A stretch of DNA of 35,338 nt from Lewinellaceae bacterium (GTDB lineage: Bacteria > Bacteroidota > Bacteroidia > Chitinophagales > Saprospiraceae), in NCBI GenBank assembly GCA_020636045.1, contig JACJYP010000020.1, positions 1 through 35,338 on the forward strand, read 5' to 3'. Position 1 is the first letter of the stretch; the number at the start of each line of letters is the position of its first letter. Below are positions 1 through 10,600 of the stretch, piece by piece. A program made the position numbers and the translations under genes. Below the pieces are notes generated by a model. The model was not told the DNA's origin. It ran no database searches and saw only the letters and a program-made list of their open reading frames with translations.

Positions 1-84
1 AGTCATCCAATGAAAAAGCGAATCTTCTTTTTTTCAGCCAATAACACTGCCAACAAATCCCGTTTTATTTCACCCTTTTTAATC

Positions 85-3000
85 ATGCAAAGGGTTATCT
101 GCCTTTTGGCGTTGGTGCTCCTGACCCTGTCCGCCAACGCCCAGAGTGTAAAAACCTGGACAGGCACCAATGGAACTAATTGGGACGACCCCAGTAACTG
201 GTCACCCTTCGGCGTCCCGGGTTTGAATAACCTTGTCGATATTAGCCCGACCGCCTCAGGAAATGACCCTGAAATAGCATATACGACTACAGCGGCTGCA
301 AGAGAGGTCCGGGTGTTTAGCGGTGGAGAACTGACCATCTATGGCAAATTGAATCTTTCCCCTGCGAACACCTCAGATGGCATCTATAATGAAGGAACGA
401 TTACCAATGAAGGGGAAATCAACATTTCCCGGTATAACGGTCAGCCGAACGACGATGGCATTGATAATAGGGGGATTTTTATCAACAGACAGCAGGGAAA
501 TTTATCAAATTCAGGTTTGATCAATATTGATGGAATAGATGATAAGGGCATTGTAAATCAATTAGGTGGCAGCTTTACCAATGAAAAAGGTACGATCAAT
601 ATCGGTACGGCAAGCAACCCAATCACAGTAGACGGGGTATTGAACCTGTCGGGTAGTTTATTCCACAATCAGGCAACTCTAAAAATCATGAACACGGGCG
701 ATGACGGTATTCAAAATGAAGGTAGTTTTATCAACAACACTACCGGTATTATCTATATCGACCAAATAGCCGATGTAGGAATAACAAACCTCCTGGCCTT
801 CACCAATAGCGGCGAAATCCGGATTGGCGAAACCGCCAGTATCGGGGATGATGGGATCTTTAATGGTAGTAGTGCTGACTTTTCCAATAATGTTACGGGT
901 ACCATCCAAATCGACCAAACAGCCAACTTTGGAATATTAAACTTCCAGATCTTCACCAATAGTGGCGAAATCCGGATTGGCGAAACCAATACCACCGGGG
1001 ATGATGGGATCAATAGCTCCGGGGGTACTTTTACAAATTACGCTACCGGTGTCATCCGCATCTACCAAACCGCCGATATTGGATTAGCGAACTTTAATAA
1101 TTTCACCAACAACGGCGAAATCTGGATAGGTGAAAGTGGAACTATCGGGAATGATGGAATCTATAATGGTAATGCTGGTATTTTTAACAACAATGCAACC
1201 GGTGTCATCCAGATCGGAAATACCACCGATACAGGAATAACAAATAATGAAGTCTTCACCAACAAGGGAACCATAAAAATCGGGGAAATTGGAAGTATAG
1301 GTACGATTGCAATTAATAATTTCATATTTAACGGATCCAGTCCGGTTTTCCTGAACAGTACTTGTAGTGCAGTCATCCACATTTTTGACAAAAGAATTAT
1401 AGATGCTGCCAACAGCTTTACGAATAGCGGGACGATCCTGCAGGAGTCTGCCGCTAACAGTAATATCGAGACCAACAACGGCCTCATTCTTTACAATTCG
1501 GGTTCCTTCACCGTTGATAACGGTGATGCATCGGTTTCCGTTTCCGGTAGTTTCTCCGGCAAAAAGATTTGGACCGGTTGCAATAACAACGCCTGGGAGA
1601 CCGCTGCCAACTGGTACCCCGGCGGCACACCTACGACCTCAGATGATGTCGTCATTTATCCAACAGGCACTGACCCGGTCATCTCCGGCACTACTTCGGC
1701 AGTTGCCAATTCTTTCACCGTTCAAGCAGGCGGTCAACTGACGGTCAACACCGGAGGCAACCTCACGCTCAATGATGTAATTGTCCTGTCCGGCAATTTG
1801 ATTATCCAGAACGGGGCATCGGTGTCCGGGACCAGGCTGACGCTGGAAAGCGGCGCAACTTTGACGAACAACGGCAGCATTGCCTCAACCACCTATCTCA
1901 TATGGAACAAAAGCGGCGCTACGATGCAGGGGAACGGACAATATTTTTCGGCCGCCTCCTGGTACAATCAGGGAACTTTTAACCCAGGCACTTCTCATGT
2001 AACCTTTAACGGGAATAGTGGAGGCTCTATCAATGGAACCGGAACCATTTCCTTTTATGATTTGGAAATGTTGAATGGTAATGCCACCACTTTAGAAATG
2101 CCTGTCACGGTAGAACATGAAATAATCATGACGGCGGGGCATCTCAATTTAAGCGGGTTCACCCTTACGCTAAATGGCGCCATTATCAATGAGAGGGCTG
2201 CCAGCCGCATTTACGGAAATGGAACCATCACCAAAACGCTTACCCTGAATGCCCCCAATGCCGTCAATCCCGGCAATATCGGTGTCACCATCACCTCCTC
2301 CGCCAACCTCGGTTCGACCACCCTCCAACGGGGGCACGTGGTGCAGGATGTCAATGGGGAACCCAGCATTTTCCGCTACTACGAAATCTCACCGGCCAAC
2401 AACTCCGGGCTGGATGCCACGGTGCGCTTCCACTACCTCGATTGGGAGTTAGACGGCATCCCGGAGAACGAACTGACTTCCTTCCGGTACAACGGCACAA
2501 CCTGGGACAATTACCCCGTCACCGCAAGGGATGCAACTGCCAACTGGGTGGAGACCGAAAACGTGGACGCCTTTTCGAAATGGACGCTCGCCGATTGTGG
2601 CGTCCCTGTCACTTTTTACGCCGACACGGACGGTGACGGATATGGCGACCCGGCAGTATCCGGTTCTTTCTGCGATGTTCCAAGTGGGTATGTGGCGGAT
2701 AATACGGATTGCGACGACGGCGATGCCGACGAATTCCCCGGTCAGACTTGGTACGAAGATGCCGACGGCGATGGCTATACCACTGGCACTTCCCAAACTG
2801 CCTGCGAACGCCCAGCAGGGTACAAGACGGCAGATGAATTGGTGAACACCACCGACATTGACTGCAACGACACTGACGCTTATGTCAACCCCAACCCCGA
2901 TTGCACCACCACCACCCGTACCTGGACGGGGCATATTAGTACTGCTTGGAACGAAGCCTGCAATTGGTCGCCCAACTGCGTACCAACAGCCAATGAAGAT

Positions 3001-6000
3001 GTAGTCATTCCAGACGAAACTAACGACCCCATCATTTCAGGTGCCACGGCAGCGGTTGCCAGATCGGTCACAATGAATGACAACAGTCACCTTACCATCC
3101 AAAATAATGGCAGTCTCAGTATTGACAATGCGGTCAATGATGGCCTCTCTGTGAGCGGTTACAAGGCACGGGTAACCAATCATGGGGTCATCAATATCGG
3201 AGCCACTGCCATTGGAGGAAGGGGCATATACTTGAGCAATGTTGAAACGCTGCTGTCCAATGATGGCGCCATCCATATCATGCACACGGCCAGCGACGGG
3301 ATTTATGCTTCTGGATATAAAAGTTATTTTAAGAACGAGTTCGAGAGTCAGGTATTCATTGGCCAGTCGGGCGGCTCCATTGGTGGCCATGGTATAAATC
3401 TTAGTAATCGTGCCGAGATGAGCAACCAAAAAGGTGCCGTCGTCATTGACAACACGGCTCAGGATGCCATAAATGCTGTTCTCAGTAGTCCAACCTATCT
3501 CAATCTCAGCGATGGACAAACACTGATTGGTCAGCATGAGGGCAATATACAGGGAAGAGGTATCACTTGTTCTGACTGCCGTTTGGACAACAGCAGCTCC
3601 ACCGTCCGCATTGATAACACCTCGCAGGAGGGGATTTATATTAATGACGGCTCAATTTTTTCGAACGACGGCGGACAGATTATCATCGGTGAAATTGGGA
3701 ATATCGGTGGAAACGCTATTAGTGCATCAGACGCCTTATTGACTAATTATGAATGTAGCCTGATCAAAGTTGCTTCCGACAACCTCATCACCTATTCAGG
3801 CTCAGCACAATATTTCAAGAATGACGGCACCATCATTGAAAATGCCAGTGGCAACAGTAATATTGGTACCAACAATGGCATCATCAACAACCTCAATGGC
3901 GGCAATTTTTCTGTTGTCAATAACAACGAAATCGTTGTCGAATCAACCACCACCACGGACTGCTCTTCCGTCAGCCCTGCCTTCAGCCTCGGCGTCACGG
4001 TGGGCTTCAACATCCTCGGCATTTTCACGGATGCCAGTGCCACGCAGTCAGCGGGGACGTATGATGCAGGGACGAATACCTTCACGCCGGCCAATGGCCT
4101 CACTCAGCCTTCGTACGTTTTTTATGTAAAAATAGAAGACCCCGTGGGTGGCTGCACCCGCATCGTGGAATGGACGGTGAACAACAACGGGAACGTAGTC
4201 ACCGGTTACCTCGACAGCGACGGCGACGGCTATGGCGACCCGTCAATAAGTCAATTGTTCTGTGAAGCTTGCGAGGTGGGGTATGTGCTGGACAATACCG
4301 ACTGCAACGACAATGATGAAAATGAGTTTCCCGATCAGGTATGGTATGTGGATTTTGATGATGACGGATATCCGGGAAATGGAATAATGGCATCCTGTGA
4401 GCGTCCGACCGGATTCAAACTGGCGGGCGAACTCATCAGCCTTTCCCCTATAGATTGCGACGACAACGACCCGGCAGTGCATGTGGCCCAAATCTGGTAT
4501 AGGGATGAAGATAATGATAATTATACATCCGGGGCTGTTGCGGCAAGCTGCCACCGGCCACCTGGATACAAACTGGCTGGCGAACTGGTGAACATCACCG
4601 ACATTGACTGCAATGATACAGACGCCAATGCCAACCCGAGCCCCGATTGCTCCACCACCACCCGCATCTGGACGGGGCATATCAGCACCGACTGGGACGA
4701 ACCCTGCAACTGGTCGCCCAACTGCGTACCTACGGCAGGCGAAAATGTAGTTATCCCAAATAAGACGAACGACCCGGTCATTTCCGTCAGTACGGCAGCG
4801 GTTGCCAAATCGGTGGAGGTAAAAGCTAATGCCCATCTGATGATTGTCAGTGGTGGCAGCCTGACCATTGATGGCTCCATTATCCATGGACTGGAAAACA
4901 ATGGAACGGTGACCAATATGGGCACGATAGCTATGGGCCATAACACGGCTATTTCTGAAAACGGCATTAACAACAATGCCAATTTCACCAACGACGGTGG
5001 CATCATTGATATCCGCAATACTTTAGGGAACGGAATCCGCAACCAAAATAGTGGCAAATTCTTCAACCAGAATAGTGGGGCAATTATGATTGCCACCAAT
5101 GGAGGCTTTGTATTCAGCTATGGTATCTCCAACAAGGGCTTGGGCTCGATCTTTACCAATTCTGCCAGCACTATTGAAATTGAAAATACGGGTTTTGGGG
5201 GTGTAAATAACAACGCAGATGCCCAGTACAAAAACCTGAATGGAAGCCAACTCCTGATTGGCCAAAATTCCGGTGCCCCTGGTATCGGAATTAAAAATGA
5301 AAATGGTGCTGGTTTCTTGAACGACGCCAGTACCATTGTGATTGACAACACATCAAATACAGGTCTTTACAATAAAGACTACGGAGCAACCTTTGAAAAC
5401 AGGAACAATGCATTGATGGTCATTGGCGAGAATGAACCGATTGGTACCTGGTCGGTATTAAACAGTTCAAGTAGCGAATTTAACAACCTCGACTGCTCAA
5501 CTGTCCGGCTTTATCATCAGTTCCTTAACGAATTGAACTTTACTGTTTGGCTCAACGAAGGTCTTCTTTCGCTCAATGCAAGTACAGCAAGTGAGAGCAG
5601 CAACGGTGCCACCTTCACCAACAATGGCATCATCGAAGACGTAGAGGGTACTTTACCCACTGTCTCCAACGACGAAATCATCATCGCCCCCACGGCCACA
5701 ACGGATTGCTCTACCGTCAGTCCGGCCTTCGACCTTGGCACACCAGTGGACTTCAACATCCTCGGCATTTTCACTGACGCCGATGCCACCCAGTCAGCGG
5801 GGACGTATGATGTGACGACGAACATTTTTACCCCTACCAATGACTTGTCGCAGGGAACCACTGTTTTTTATGTAAAAATAGAAGACCCCGCGGGCGGCTG
5901 CACCCGTATCGTGGAATGGACGGTGAACAACACCGAAAACTGCAACGGTCTGAACATCAGCGGTACGATCACCTGGGAACACGACGGCGTGAGTGGCGTC

Positions 6001-7191
6001 AACAACGCCACGGTCAACGTAACCGGCGCCGGAAGCGGCAGCGACGCCAGCGATACGAATGGCGATTACGAGGTGAACATCCCTTCGGGTACCGGTAACT
6101 TCACAGTAAAGCCGGTCAAAAACATCAATAAACTCAACGGCGTAACCAGCGCCGATATCACAGCCATTCAGCAACACGTGGCCAATATAGCCCCGCTGCC
6201 GGCGCCTTTCAAGCGTATCGCTGCCGATGTGAACAAAAGCAATTCAATCACAGCCTTTGACGCCTCGTTGTTGAATCAGGCACTCCTGGGCAATCCGTCA
6301 GCCATGAACCTGATCACTTCATGGCGATTCGTACCAGAAAGTTATGTATTCTCTAACCCGAATGTACCCTGGGGTTTTCCCGAGCAGATCAACCTGTCGG
6401 ATATAAGCGGCAGTGTGAGCGGCCAGGATTTTAAAGGCATCAAGTTAGGCGACGTGGTGAGCACCTGGGCTAACCCGGCCAATTTCAGCGCCGGCGAGCC
6501 GTTGGTGCTCCGGATACAGGACCGTGTTTTGAAAACGGGTCAGCCACTCGATGTGGAATTCCGCGCCGATCAACTCAGTGACCTGAACTCCTTCCAGTTC
6601 GCGTTGTATTTCGACCCTGCACAATTGGCATTAGTGGAAATAGAACCGCTCAACGGTTTGCCGCTCTCGATAGACAATTTCGGCACCTACAATGCAGCCG
6701 AAGGTGAGATCCGGATGCTGTGGGCGCAAGCCGGCCCGGCCGCGCTGAACGAGGCCGCACCGATATTCCGCCTGCGCTTCCAGGTTTTGGAAAGCGGCGC
6801 CTTATTGAGCGAGGCACTGCGGCTGAACGAAGACGCGCTGCCGGCGCATGCATACAACAGCGCGTATGCAGAATCGGAGGTGCAGTTGCAGTTCCTGGAG
6901 ACCATCGCCACCGGCAATCCTGACCAGGGCGAAGTCCTGAACCTGGAAGCCTGGCCGAATCCTTTCAGCGAAAGTATCGTATTGCAATTCAGCCTGCCGC
7001 AGGCCGGCGAGGCCGAAATACGGGTCTATGACACGGCGGGCCGGGTTCAATTCTCGAAGAAGGCGTACTACGCGGCCGGTGCGCACAACGAACGCTTGGA
7101 GATTGCCGGAAATGCGTCGGGTATGTATCTGGTAGAACTTCGGAGTGCTGAGGGGAGAGCCGTTCTTCCGCTTGTGCGGGTTGATAAATAA
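85..7191 (+). CDS. Giant T9SS-secreted mosaic adhesin-like protein (paralog 1)
   Basis: A secreted surface protein of about 2,368 aa, probably an adhesin; function unproven. The frame is open to the window edge with an ATG at 10, but I choose the ATG at 85 because it starts directly on a signal peptide (MQRVICLLALVLLTLSANAQ). Residues below count from position 10. Four 'WTG...W...NWsP...vP' modules start near 48, 518, 971 and 1552. Between the first two lie solenoid repeats of about 50 aa (DNA periods 153, 150 and 153 bp from 799), probably a beta-helix. MopE-like acidic loops (DxDxDGYGD, DCDD) occur near 870-968 and 1399-1546. The end carries a carboxypeptidase-regulatory-like domain (~1982), two dockerin-like loops (~2040, ~2073), a cohesin-like domain (~2166-2298) and a T9SS type A sorting domain beginning at AWPNPF (~2313). 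It is strongly related to the next gene. Confidence 0.9.
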   Translation: MQRVICLLALVLLTLSANAQSVKTWTGTNGTNWDDPSNWSPFGVPGLNNLVDISPTASGNDPEIAYTTTAAAREVRVFSGGELTIYGKLNLSPANTSDGIYNEGTITNEGEINISRYNGQPNDDGIDNRGIFINRQQGNLSNSGLINIDGIDDKGIVNQLGGSFTNEKGTINIGTASNPITVDGVLNLSGSLFHNQATLKIMNTGDDGIQNEGSFINNTTGIIYIDQIADVGITNLLAFTNSGEIRIGETASIGDDGIFNGSSADFSNNVTGTIQIDQTANFGILNFQIFTNSGEIRIGETNTTGDDGINSSGGTFTNYATGVIRIYQTADIGLANFNNFTNNGEIWIGESGTIGNDGIYNGNAGIFNNNATGVIQIGNTTDTGITNNEVFTNKGTIKIGEIGSIGTIAINNFIFNGSSPVFLNSTCSAVIHIFDKRIIDAANSFTNSGTILQESAANSNIETNNGLILYNSGSFTVDNGDASVSVSGSFSGKKIWTGCNNNAWETAANWYPGGTPTTSDDVVIYPTGTDPVISGTTSAVANSFTVQAGGQLTVNTGGNLTLNDVIVLSGNLIIQNGASVSGTRLTLESGATLTNNGSIASTTYLIWNKSGATMQGNGQYFSAASWYNQGTFNPGTSHVTFNGNSGGSINGTGTISFYDLEMLNGNATTLEMPVTVEHEIIMTAGHLNLSGFTLTLNGAIINERAASRIYGNGTITKTLTLNAPNAVNPGNIGVTITSSANLGSTTLQRGHVVQDVNGEPSIFRYYEISPANNSGLDATVRFHYLDWELDGIPENELTSFRYNGTTWDNYPVTARDATANWVETENVDAFSKWTLADCGVPVTFYADTDGDGYGDPAVSGSFCDVPSGYVADNTDCDDGDADEFPGQTWYEDADGDGYTTGTSQTACERPAGYKTADELVNTTDIDCNDTDAYVNPNPDCTTTTRTWTGHISTAWNEACNWSPNCVPTANEDVVIPDETNDPIISGATAAVARSVTMNDNSHLTIQNNGSLSIDNAVNDGLSVSGYKARVTNHGVINIGATAIGGRGIYLSNVETLLSNDGAIHIMHTASDGIYASGYKSYFKNEFESQVFIGQSGGSIGGHGINLSNRAEMSNQKGAVVIDNTAQDAINAVLSSPTYLNLSDGQTLIGQHEGNIQGRGITCSDCRLDNSSSTVRIDNTSQEGIYINDGSIFSNDGGQIIIGEIGNIGGNAISASDALLTNYECSLIKVASDNLITYSGSAQYFKNDGTIIENASGNSNIGTNNGIINNLNGGNFSVVNNNEIVVESTTTTDCSSVSPAFSLGVTVGFNILGIFTDASATQSAGTYDAGTNTFTPANGLTQPSYVFYVKIEDPVGGCTRIVEWTVNNNGNVVTGYLDSDGDGYGDPSISQLFCEACEVGYVLDNTDCNDNDENEFPDQVWYVDFDDDGYPGNGIMASCERPTGFKLAGELISLSPIDCDDNDPAVHVAQIWYRDEDNDNYTSGAVAASCHRPPGYKLAGELVNITDIDCNDTDANANPSPDCSTTTRIWTGHISTDWDEPCNWSPNCVPTAGENVVIPNKTNDPVISVSTAAVAKSVEVKANAHLMIVSGGSLTIDGSIIHGLENNGTVTNMGTIAMGHNTAISENGINNNANFTNDGGIIDIRNTLGNGIRNQNSGKFFNQNSGAIMIATNGGFVFSYGISNKGLGSIFTNSASTIEIENTGFGGVNNNADAQYKNLNGSQLLIGQNSGAPGIGIKNENGAGFLNDASTIVIDNTSNTGLYNKDYGATFENRNNALMVIGENEPIGTWSVLNSSSSEFNNLDCSTVRLYHQFLNELNFTVWLNEGLLSLNASTASESSNGATFTNNGIIEDVEGTLPTVSNDEIIIAPTATTDCSTVSPAFDLGTPVDFNILGIFTDADATQSAGTYDVTTNIFTPTNDLSQGTTVFYVKIEDPAGGCTRIVEWTVNNTENCNGLNISGTITWEHDGVSGVNNATVNVTGAGSGSDASDTNGDYEVNIPSGTGNFTVKPVKNINKLNGVTSADITAIQQHVANIAPLPAPFKRIAADVNKSNSITAFDASLLNQALLGNPSAMNLITSWRFVPESYVFSNPNVPWGFPEQINLSDISGSVSGQDFKGIKLGDVVSTWANPANFSAGEPLVLRIQDRVLKTGQPLDVEFRADQLSDLNSFQFALYFDPAQLALVEIEPLNGLPLSIDNFGTYNAAEGEIRMLWAQAGPAALNEAAPIFRLRFQVLESGALLSEALRLNEDALPAHAYNSAYAESEVQLQFLETIATGNPDQGEVLNLEAWPNPFSESIVLQFSLPQAGEAEIRVYDTAGRVQFSKKAYYAAGAHNERLEIAGNASGMYLVELRSAEGRAVLPLVRVDK
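5670..7191 (+). repeat. ~1.5-kb near-identical 3' block shared with the downstream paralog (copy 1)
   Basis: From about 5670 to the stop codon this segment aligns with 13142-14663 at a constant offset of 7,472 bp, with no indel at the points I checked. Long stretches are identical at nucleotide level, including synonymous sites, for example around 6127-6330. It encodes the shared C-terminal modules and sorting domain. Confidence 0.85.
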
Positions 7192-7210
7192 GAGCTGGTC
7201 AAATGGTCAA

Positions 7211-7323
7211 ATGAGTTATCCCGAATTTTTCAGATGGCTTCAGTAGTAACGAGCCATGGCTATACTTAGCCGGTGTTCAGGATTGCCGAAGTGTTTTTTA
7301 CCTGAAAATTCGGGATGACTCAT
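7211..7323. mobile_element. 113-bp MITE-like element with ~22-bp terminal inverted repeats
   Basis: The left end (7211-7233, starting ATGAGTTATCCCGAATTT) is an imperfect inverted copy of the right end (7302-7323, reading ATGAGTCATCCCGAATTT on the minus strand). They differ by one substitution and one T insertion. The interior is about 68 bp with no coding potential and a smaller inverted pair ATGGCT/AGCCAT. The right end lies directly against the preserved part of the AraC remnant, as expected if an element inserted into that gene or ended a deletion. I see no clear target-site duplication. A large hairpin of other function is the alternative. Confidence 0.45.
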
Positions 7324-7472
7324 GCAAATCAATGGCCGAAACACTCCTCGAATCTTCCGACCTGAACGTTTCAGAAGTCGGCTATGAGGTGGGTTTCAAG
7401 AACCCGTCCCATTTTTCTTCCGCTTATCAGAAAGAGTTTGGCGCTCCTCCCAGTAAGACACGCAAGTGACTT
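7324..7472 (+). pseudogene. C-terminal remnant of an AraC-family transcriptional regulator
   Basis: From the ATG at 7332 to the TGA at 7470-7472 the frame encodes a 46-residue peptide. It contains DLNVSEVGYEVGFKNPSHFS, then a YQKEFGAPPSKTRK end. This is the second helix-turn-helix and C-terminus of AraC/XylS regulators, whose family pattern is 'vsEIAyevGFsdpsyFsrvFKkefG.sPsefR'. The first helix-turn-helix and the ligand-binding half are missing. Upstream the frame stays open to a TGA at 7212 but runs through the inverted-repeat element without AraC similarity. It cannot be a working regulator alone. It is most likely the stump of a regulator gene lost by insertion or deletion. Confidence 0.75.
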
Positions 7473-7507
7473 GAGATCAACAAGTTGAATGAATGCCTAA
7501 TCCTTCC

Positions 7508-7580
7508 ATTAGACAATAGGTAAAGTCTTTTTTCCTGCATTAGACAATAGCGAAAGCATTTAAGACAATGGCGAAAGCAT
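7508..7580 (+). promoter_or_regulatory. Three phased direct repeats upstream of the second giant gene
   Basis: Three copies of a motif close to 'ttAGACAATaGcgAAAGcat' occur at 7508-7527, 7539-7560 and 7559-7580. The AGACAAT cores start at 7511, 7542 and 7563, which are 31 and 21 bp apart, or about three and two helical turns. They lie 20-90 bp upstream of the candidate -7 element, which fits an activator-binding array. AraC-family activators bind direct repeats, and a remnant of one is adjacent. Linking the two is inference. Confidence 0.45.
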
Positions 7581-7597
7581 CGGATTCGCCAAGCCTC

Positions 7598-7605
7598 CAC
7601 CTTTG
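7598..7605 (+). promoter_or_regulatory. Candidate Bacteroidota -7 promoter element for the second giant gene
   Basis: CACCTTTG resembles TAnnTTTG. Transcription would start near 7612, leaving a leader of about 35 nt before the ATG at 7647. This argues against a GTG start at 7605, which would lie upstream of the transcript. Confidence 0.45.
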
Positions 7606-7646
7606 TGCCGTCATCAAAAGAGTCAACCACGACCAACAATTCAATT

Positions 7647-10600
7647 ATGAAAAACATACCTTCTTTCCTTTCTGTGATCGCCCTGGCGCTCATCCACATA
7701 TTCAGCCCGACCGCCGAACTCTCGGCCCAGACGTTGAACGATAACGGTAGTACCTATACCATCAACGCCAATGGTTCAGAGCAACGTTTAGGCAGTGCAC
7801 AAGACTATACCATACCTTCCAACACCAGTTACAACTCCATTAGTTTTACGCTCCGGGGAGGAGATGGCGGCTATGCCGAGGCCGGAACATCCGACGGAGA
7901 CCCTTGTAAAAGTAATGGCGGGGCAGGCGCTACCACTGAAGCTTTATTTTGGATAGGGAATGGTACCAACGAACTGAAACCCGGAGGGACTATCCGCTTT
8001 ATTGTCGGGAAACATGGTGAAAATGATGTAGTTGGCGGTTCCGCTAATGCTGCCGGGAGTGGCGGTGGCGGTACTGCTGTGTTGTATCGCCCCAACAGTA
8101 CGGCGGATTGGACTATCCTGGCGGTGGCCGGCGGCGGTGGCGGCGCTCATCAGGGGAATGCCTTTTTCAGTTGTCTTGATAGCCAAAAGGGCCAAGGAGG
8201 CCGTGCATCAGAGAACGGCGGTAATGGAGAAGGTACCAATGCTGGTAGCGGTGGCGCCAATGGCAATGGTGGTGGCGGTGGAACGCATGTTTTTAACCAT
8301 GGCGATGGCGGTGGAGGTGCATACAGCGATGGTGATGGCGCCGGCAACGACCCTTTATACATTGGTGGAGGTGCAGGTTATCCTGATGGTGGGAATGGAG
8401 TAAACCAGGGAGGAAATGATGGTGGCTATGGCTTTGGTGGTGGTGGTGGTGCCGGCGCTAACGGCGGCGGTGGCGGCGGCGGTTACTCCGGCGGTGGCGG
8501 CGGTGCTACCTTTAACAATGGTGGCGGCGGTGGCAGCTATGTCAATTCAAGCTATGACTTGAGCAGCACCAAGACGGATGGAGCCCTGGGAGGAGGTAAC
8601 TCCCAAAACGGACATGTGGACTATACTTTTATTAGTACAGAAGTAGTTTGGACAGGAGCTGTTGATCACAACTGGCACAACAGCAGCAACTGGTCTCCCG
8701 GCAAGGTACCCTCCAGTAATGATATTGTCTATATTCCTGCTGCTGCCAATATCCCTTATGTGTGGACCACGGCGGATGCAAGAGAGGTACAGGTGTTCAG
8801 TGGTGGAAATTTGACCCTCCAACCGAATAGTACCTTGAATTTGTACCCCAACAACGCTAATGGCATCTCCAATTTTGGGACGATCACCAACAATGCCGGC
8901 GAAATAAACATCGCCCGCTACAACGGCAACTCTAATAATGACGGTATCCTCAATCAGGGCGGCACCTTCATCAACAAGTCGGGCGGTGTCATCAATATTG
9001 AAGGTTTGGATCGGTATGGTATCTTCAACGACTTCTTTGCCTCTTTTATAAACGAGGCCGGAGGAACCATCCATATTGGTACGGAAAGTAGTCAGATTAG
9101 TGGAACAGGAATCGTAAACAAATCGGGTAGTTTTTTTACCAATTTCGGCATCCTGAACATCCGGAATATTAATTCGGATGGTATTGAAAGTTCAAGTAAC
9201 TTTACTAATACAGCGAATGGCCTTATTAAAATCAGTCAAACCGCAGGGGCAGGGATTAAATGCGTAGGAAGCACCTTCACCAATGATGGTGAAATCAGGA
9301 TGGGTGAAAATGGCAATATTGGAAATATAGGGGTCCATACTATTTCTCCTGCAATCTTCAGGAACAATGCCACTAGCACCCTTTCCATTTGGCAATCAAA
9401 TTCTTTTGGAGTCTTCGTTCAGGAAAATTCTACTCTTGAGAATTTCGGGGATGTTACTGTTGGTGGCCTGGGAGGGGGCGGTATTCTGGGAGATGTGGCC
9501 ATTGTGGTGCTCGGTTCCTTTACGAACAAACAGGGAGGAGAAATTTTCATTGATCAAACAGCTCTGGTCGCCATTCTTAATGGAAGTCCAGGATACCTGG
9601 GCGTTTTCAACAACGAAGGCAATATCGCCATTGGTTCGGTCGCTAGCACAGGAGGAGATGGTATCCAAAACCAGGGCACTTTCAATAACACCTCAACGGG
9701 GTCTATCGATATTGTCCGTACAGGAGGAAATGGAAATGGAATATATAATGCCAATGGCTCCTTCACCAACAGTGGGCTGCTCAAAATAGGGGAAAATGGA
9801 AGTATAGCCAACGCTGCCATCAGGAATGGTGCGGGGGCAACAACACCTGATTTTTCTAACAGTTCCTGCAGTGCCTTAATCCACATTTTTGACAAATCTA
9901 TTATTGATGCCGGCAACTCCTTCACCAATAGCAACACCATCCTCCAGGAGTCTACGGGCGACAGCAACATCGAAACCAACAACGGCATCATCCTGTACAA
10001 TGCGGGCACCTTCACTGCCGATAACGGCAATGCGCCCGTTTCCTTTTCCGGCAGTTTGCTCAACAGAAAAATATGGACCGGCTGCGCCAGCAACGACTGG
10101 GCCACGGCTGAAAACTGGGCGTCCCCTGGTGCACCCACCGCTTCAAGCTACGTGACCATTAACCCAACGGCCAACAACCCGGTCATTGCCGCAGCTACTG
10201 CCGCACAGGCTGAATTCATCGTCATGGAACCGGGAGCCAACCTGACCAACAATGGCAGCCTTACAGTGACCGACGGCAGTTTTTTGGTGCCAACCGGTTC
10301 GACATTAGCAGGGAACGGGACTTATTTCTTCCCCAGAAATTTTCTTGTCAATGGGACTTTCATTCCCGGCACGTCCACGGTTACCATGAACGGAATCGAT
10401 CCAGTTGGAATTTATTCCCCCAATGGTCCCCTTGACTTCTACACTCTCGTGATTGACAAGCCTTCCGACGTGTCAACCTCTATCAACGCAAATGTCACGG
10501 TGACCAATGACCTGGATATCAACTCAGGCATTCTGAATATATCCAGTGGTAGTTCACTGACCACCACTTACTTCCTGCCTTTTAATCCAAGTGCCGGAAC

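Larger units (their letters stand above)
7192..7646. other. Intergenic region between the two giant paralogs
   Basis: This 455-bp gap holds a 113-bp element with terminal inverted repeats (7211-7323), the C-terminal stump of an AraC-family regulator (7324-7472), three phased direct repeats (7508-7580) and the promoter of the downstream gene (7598-7605). I see no convincing Rho-independent terminator for the upstream gene. The 7211-7323 inverted repeat could fold as a large hairpin, but no T-tract follows it. Confidence 0.7.
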
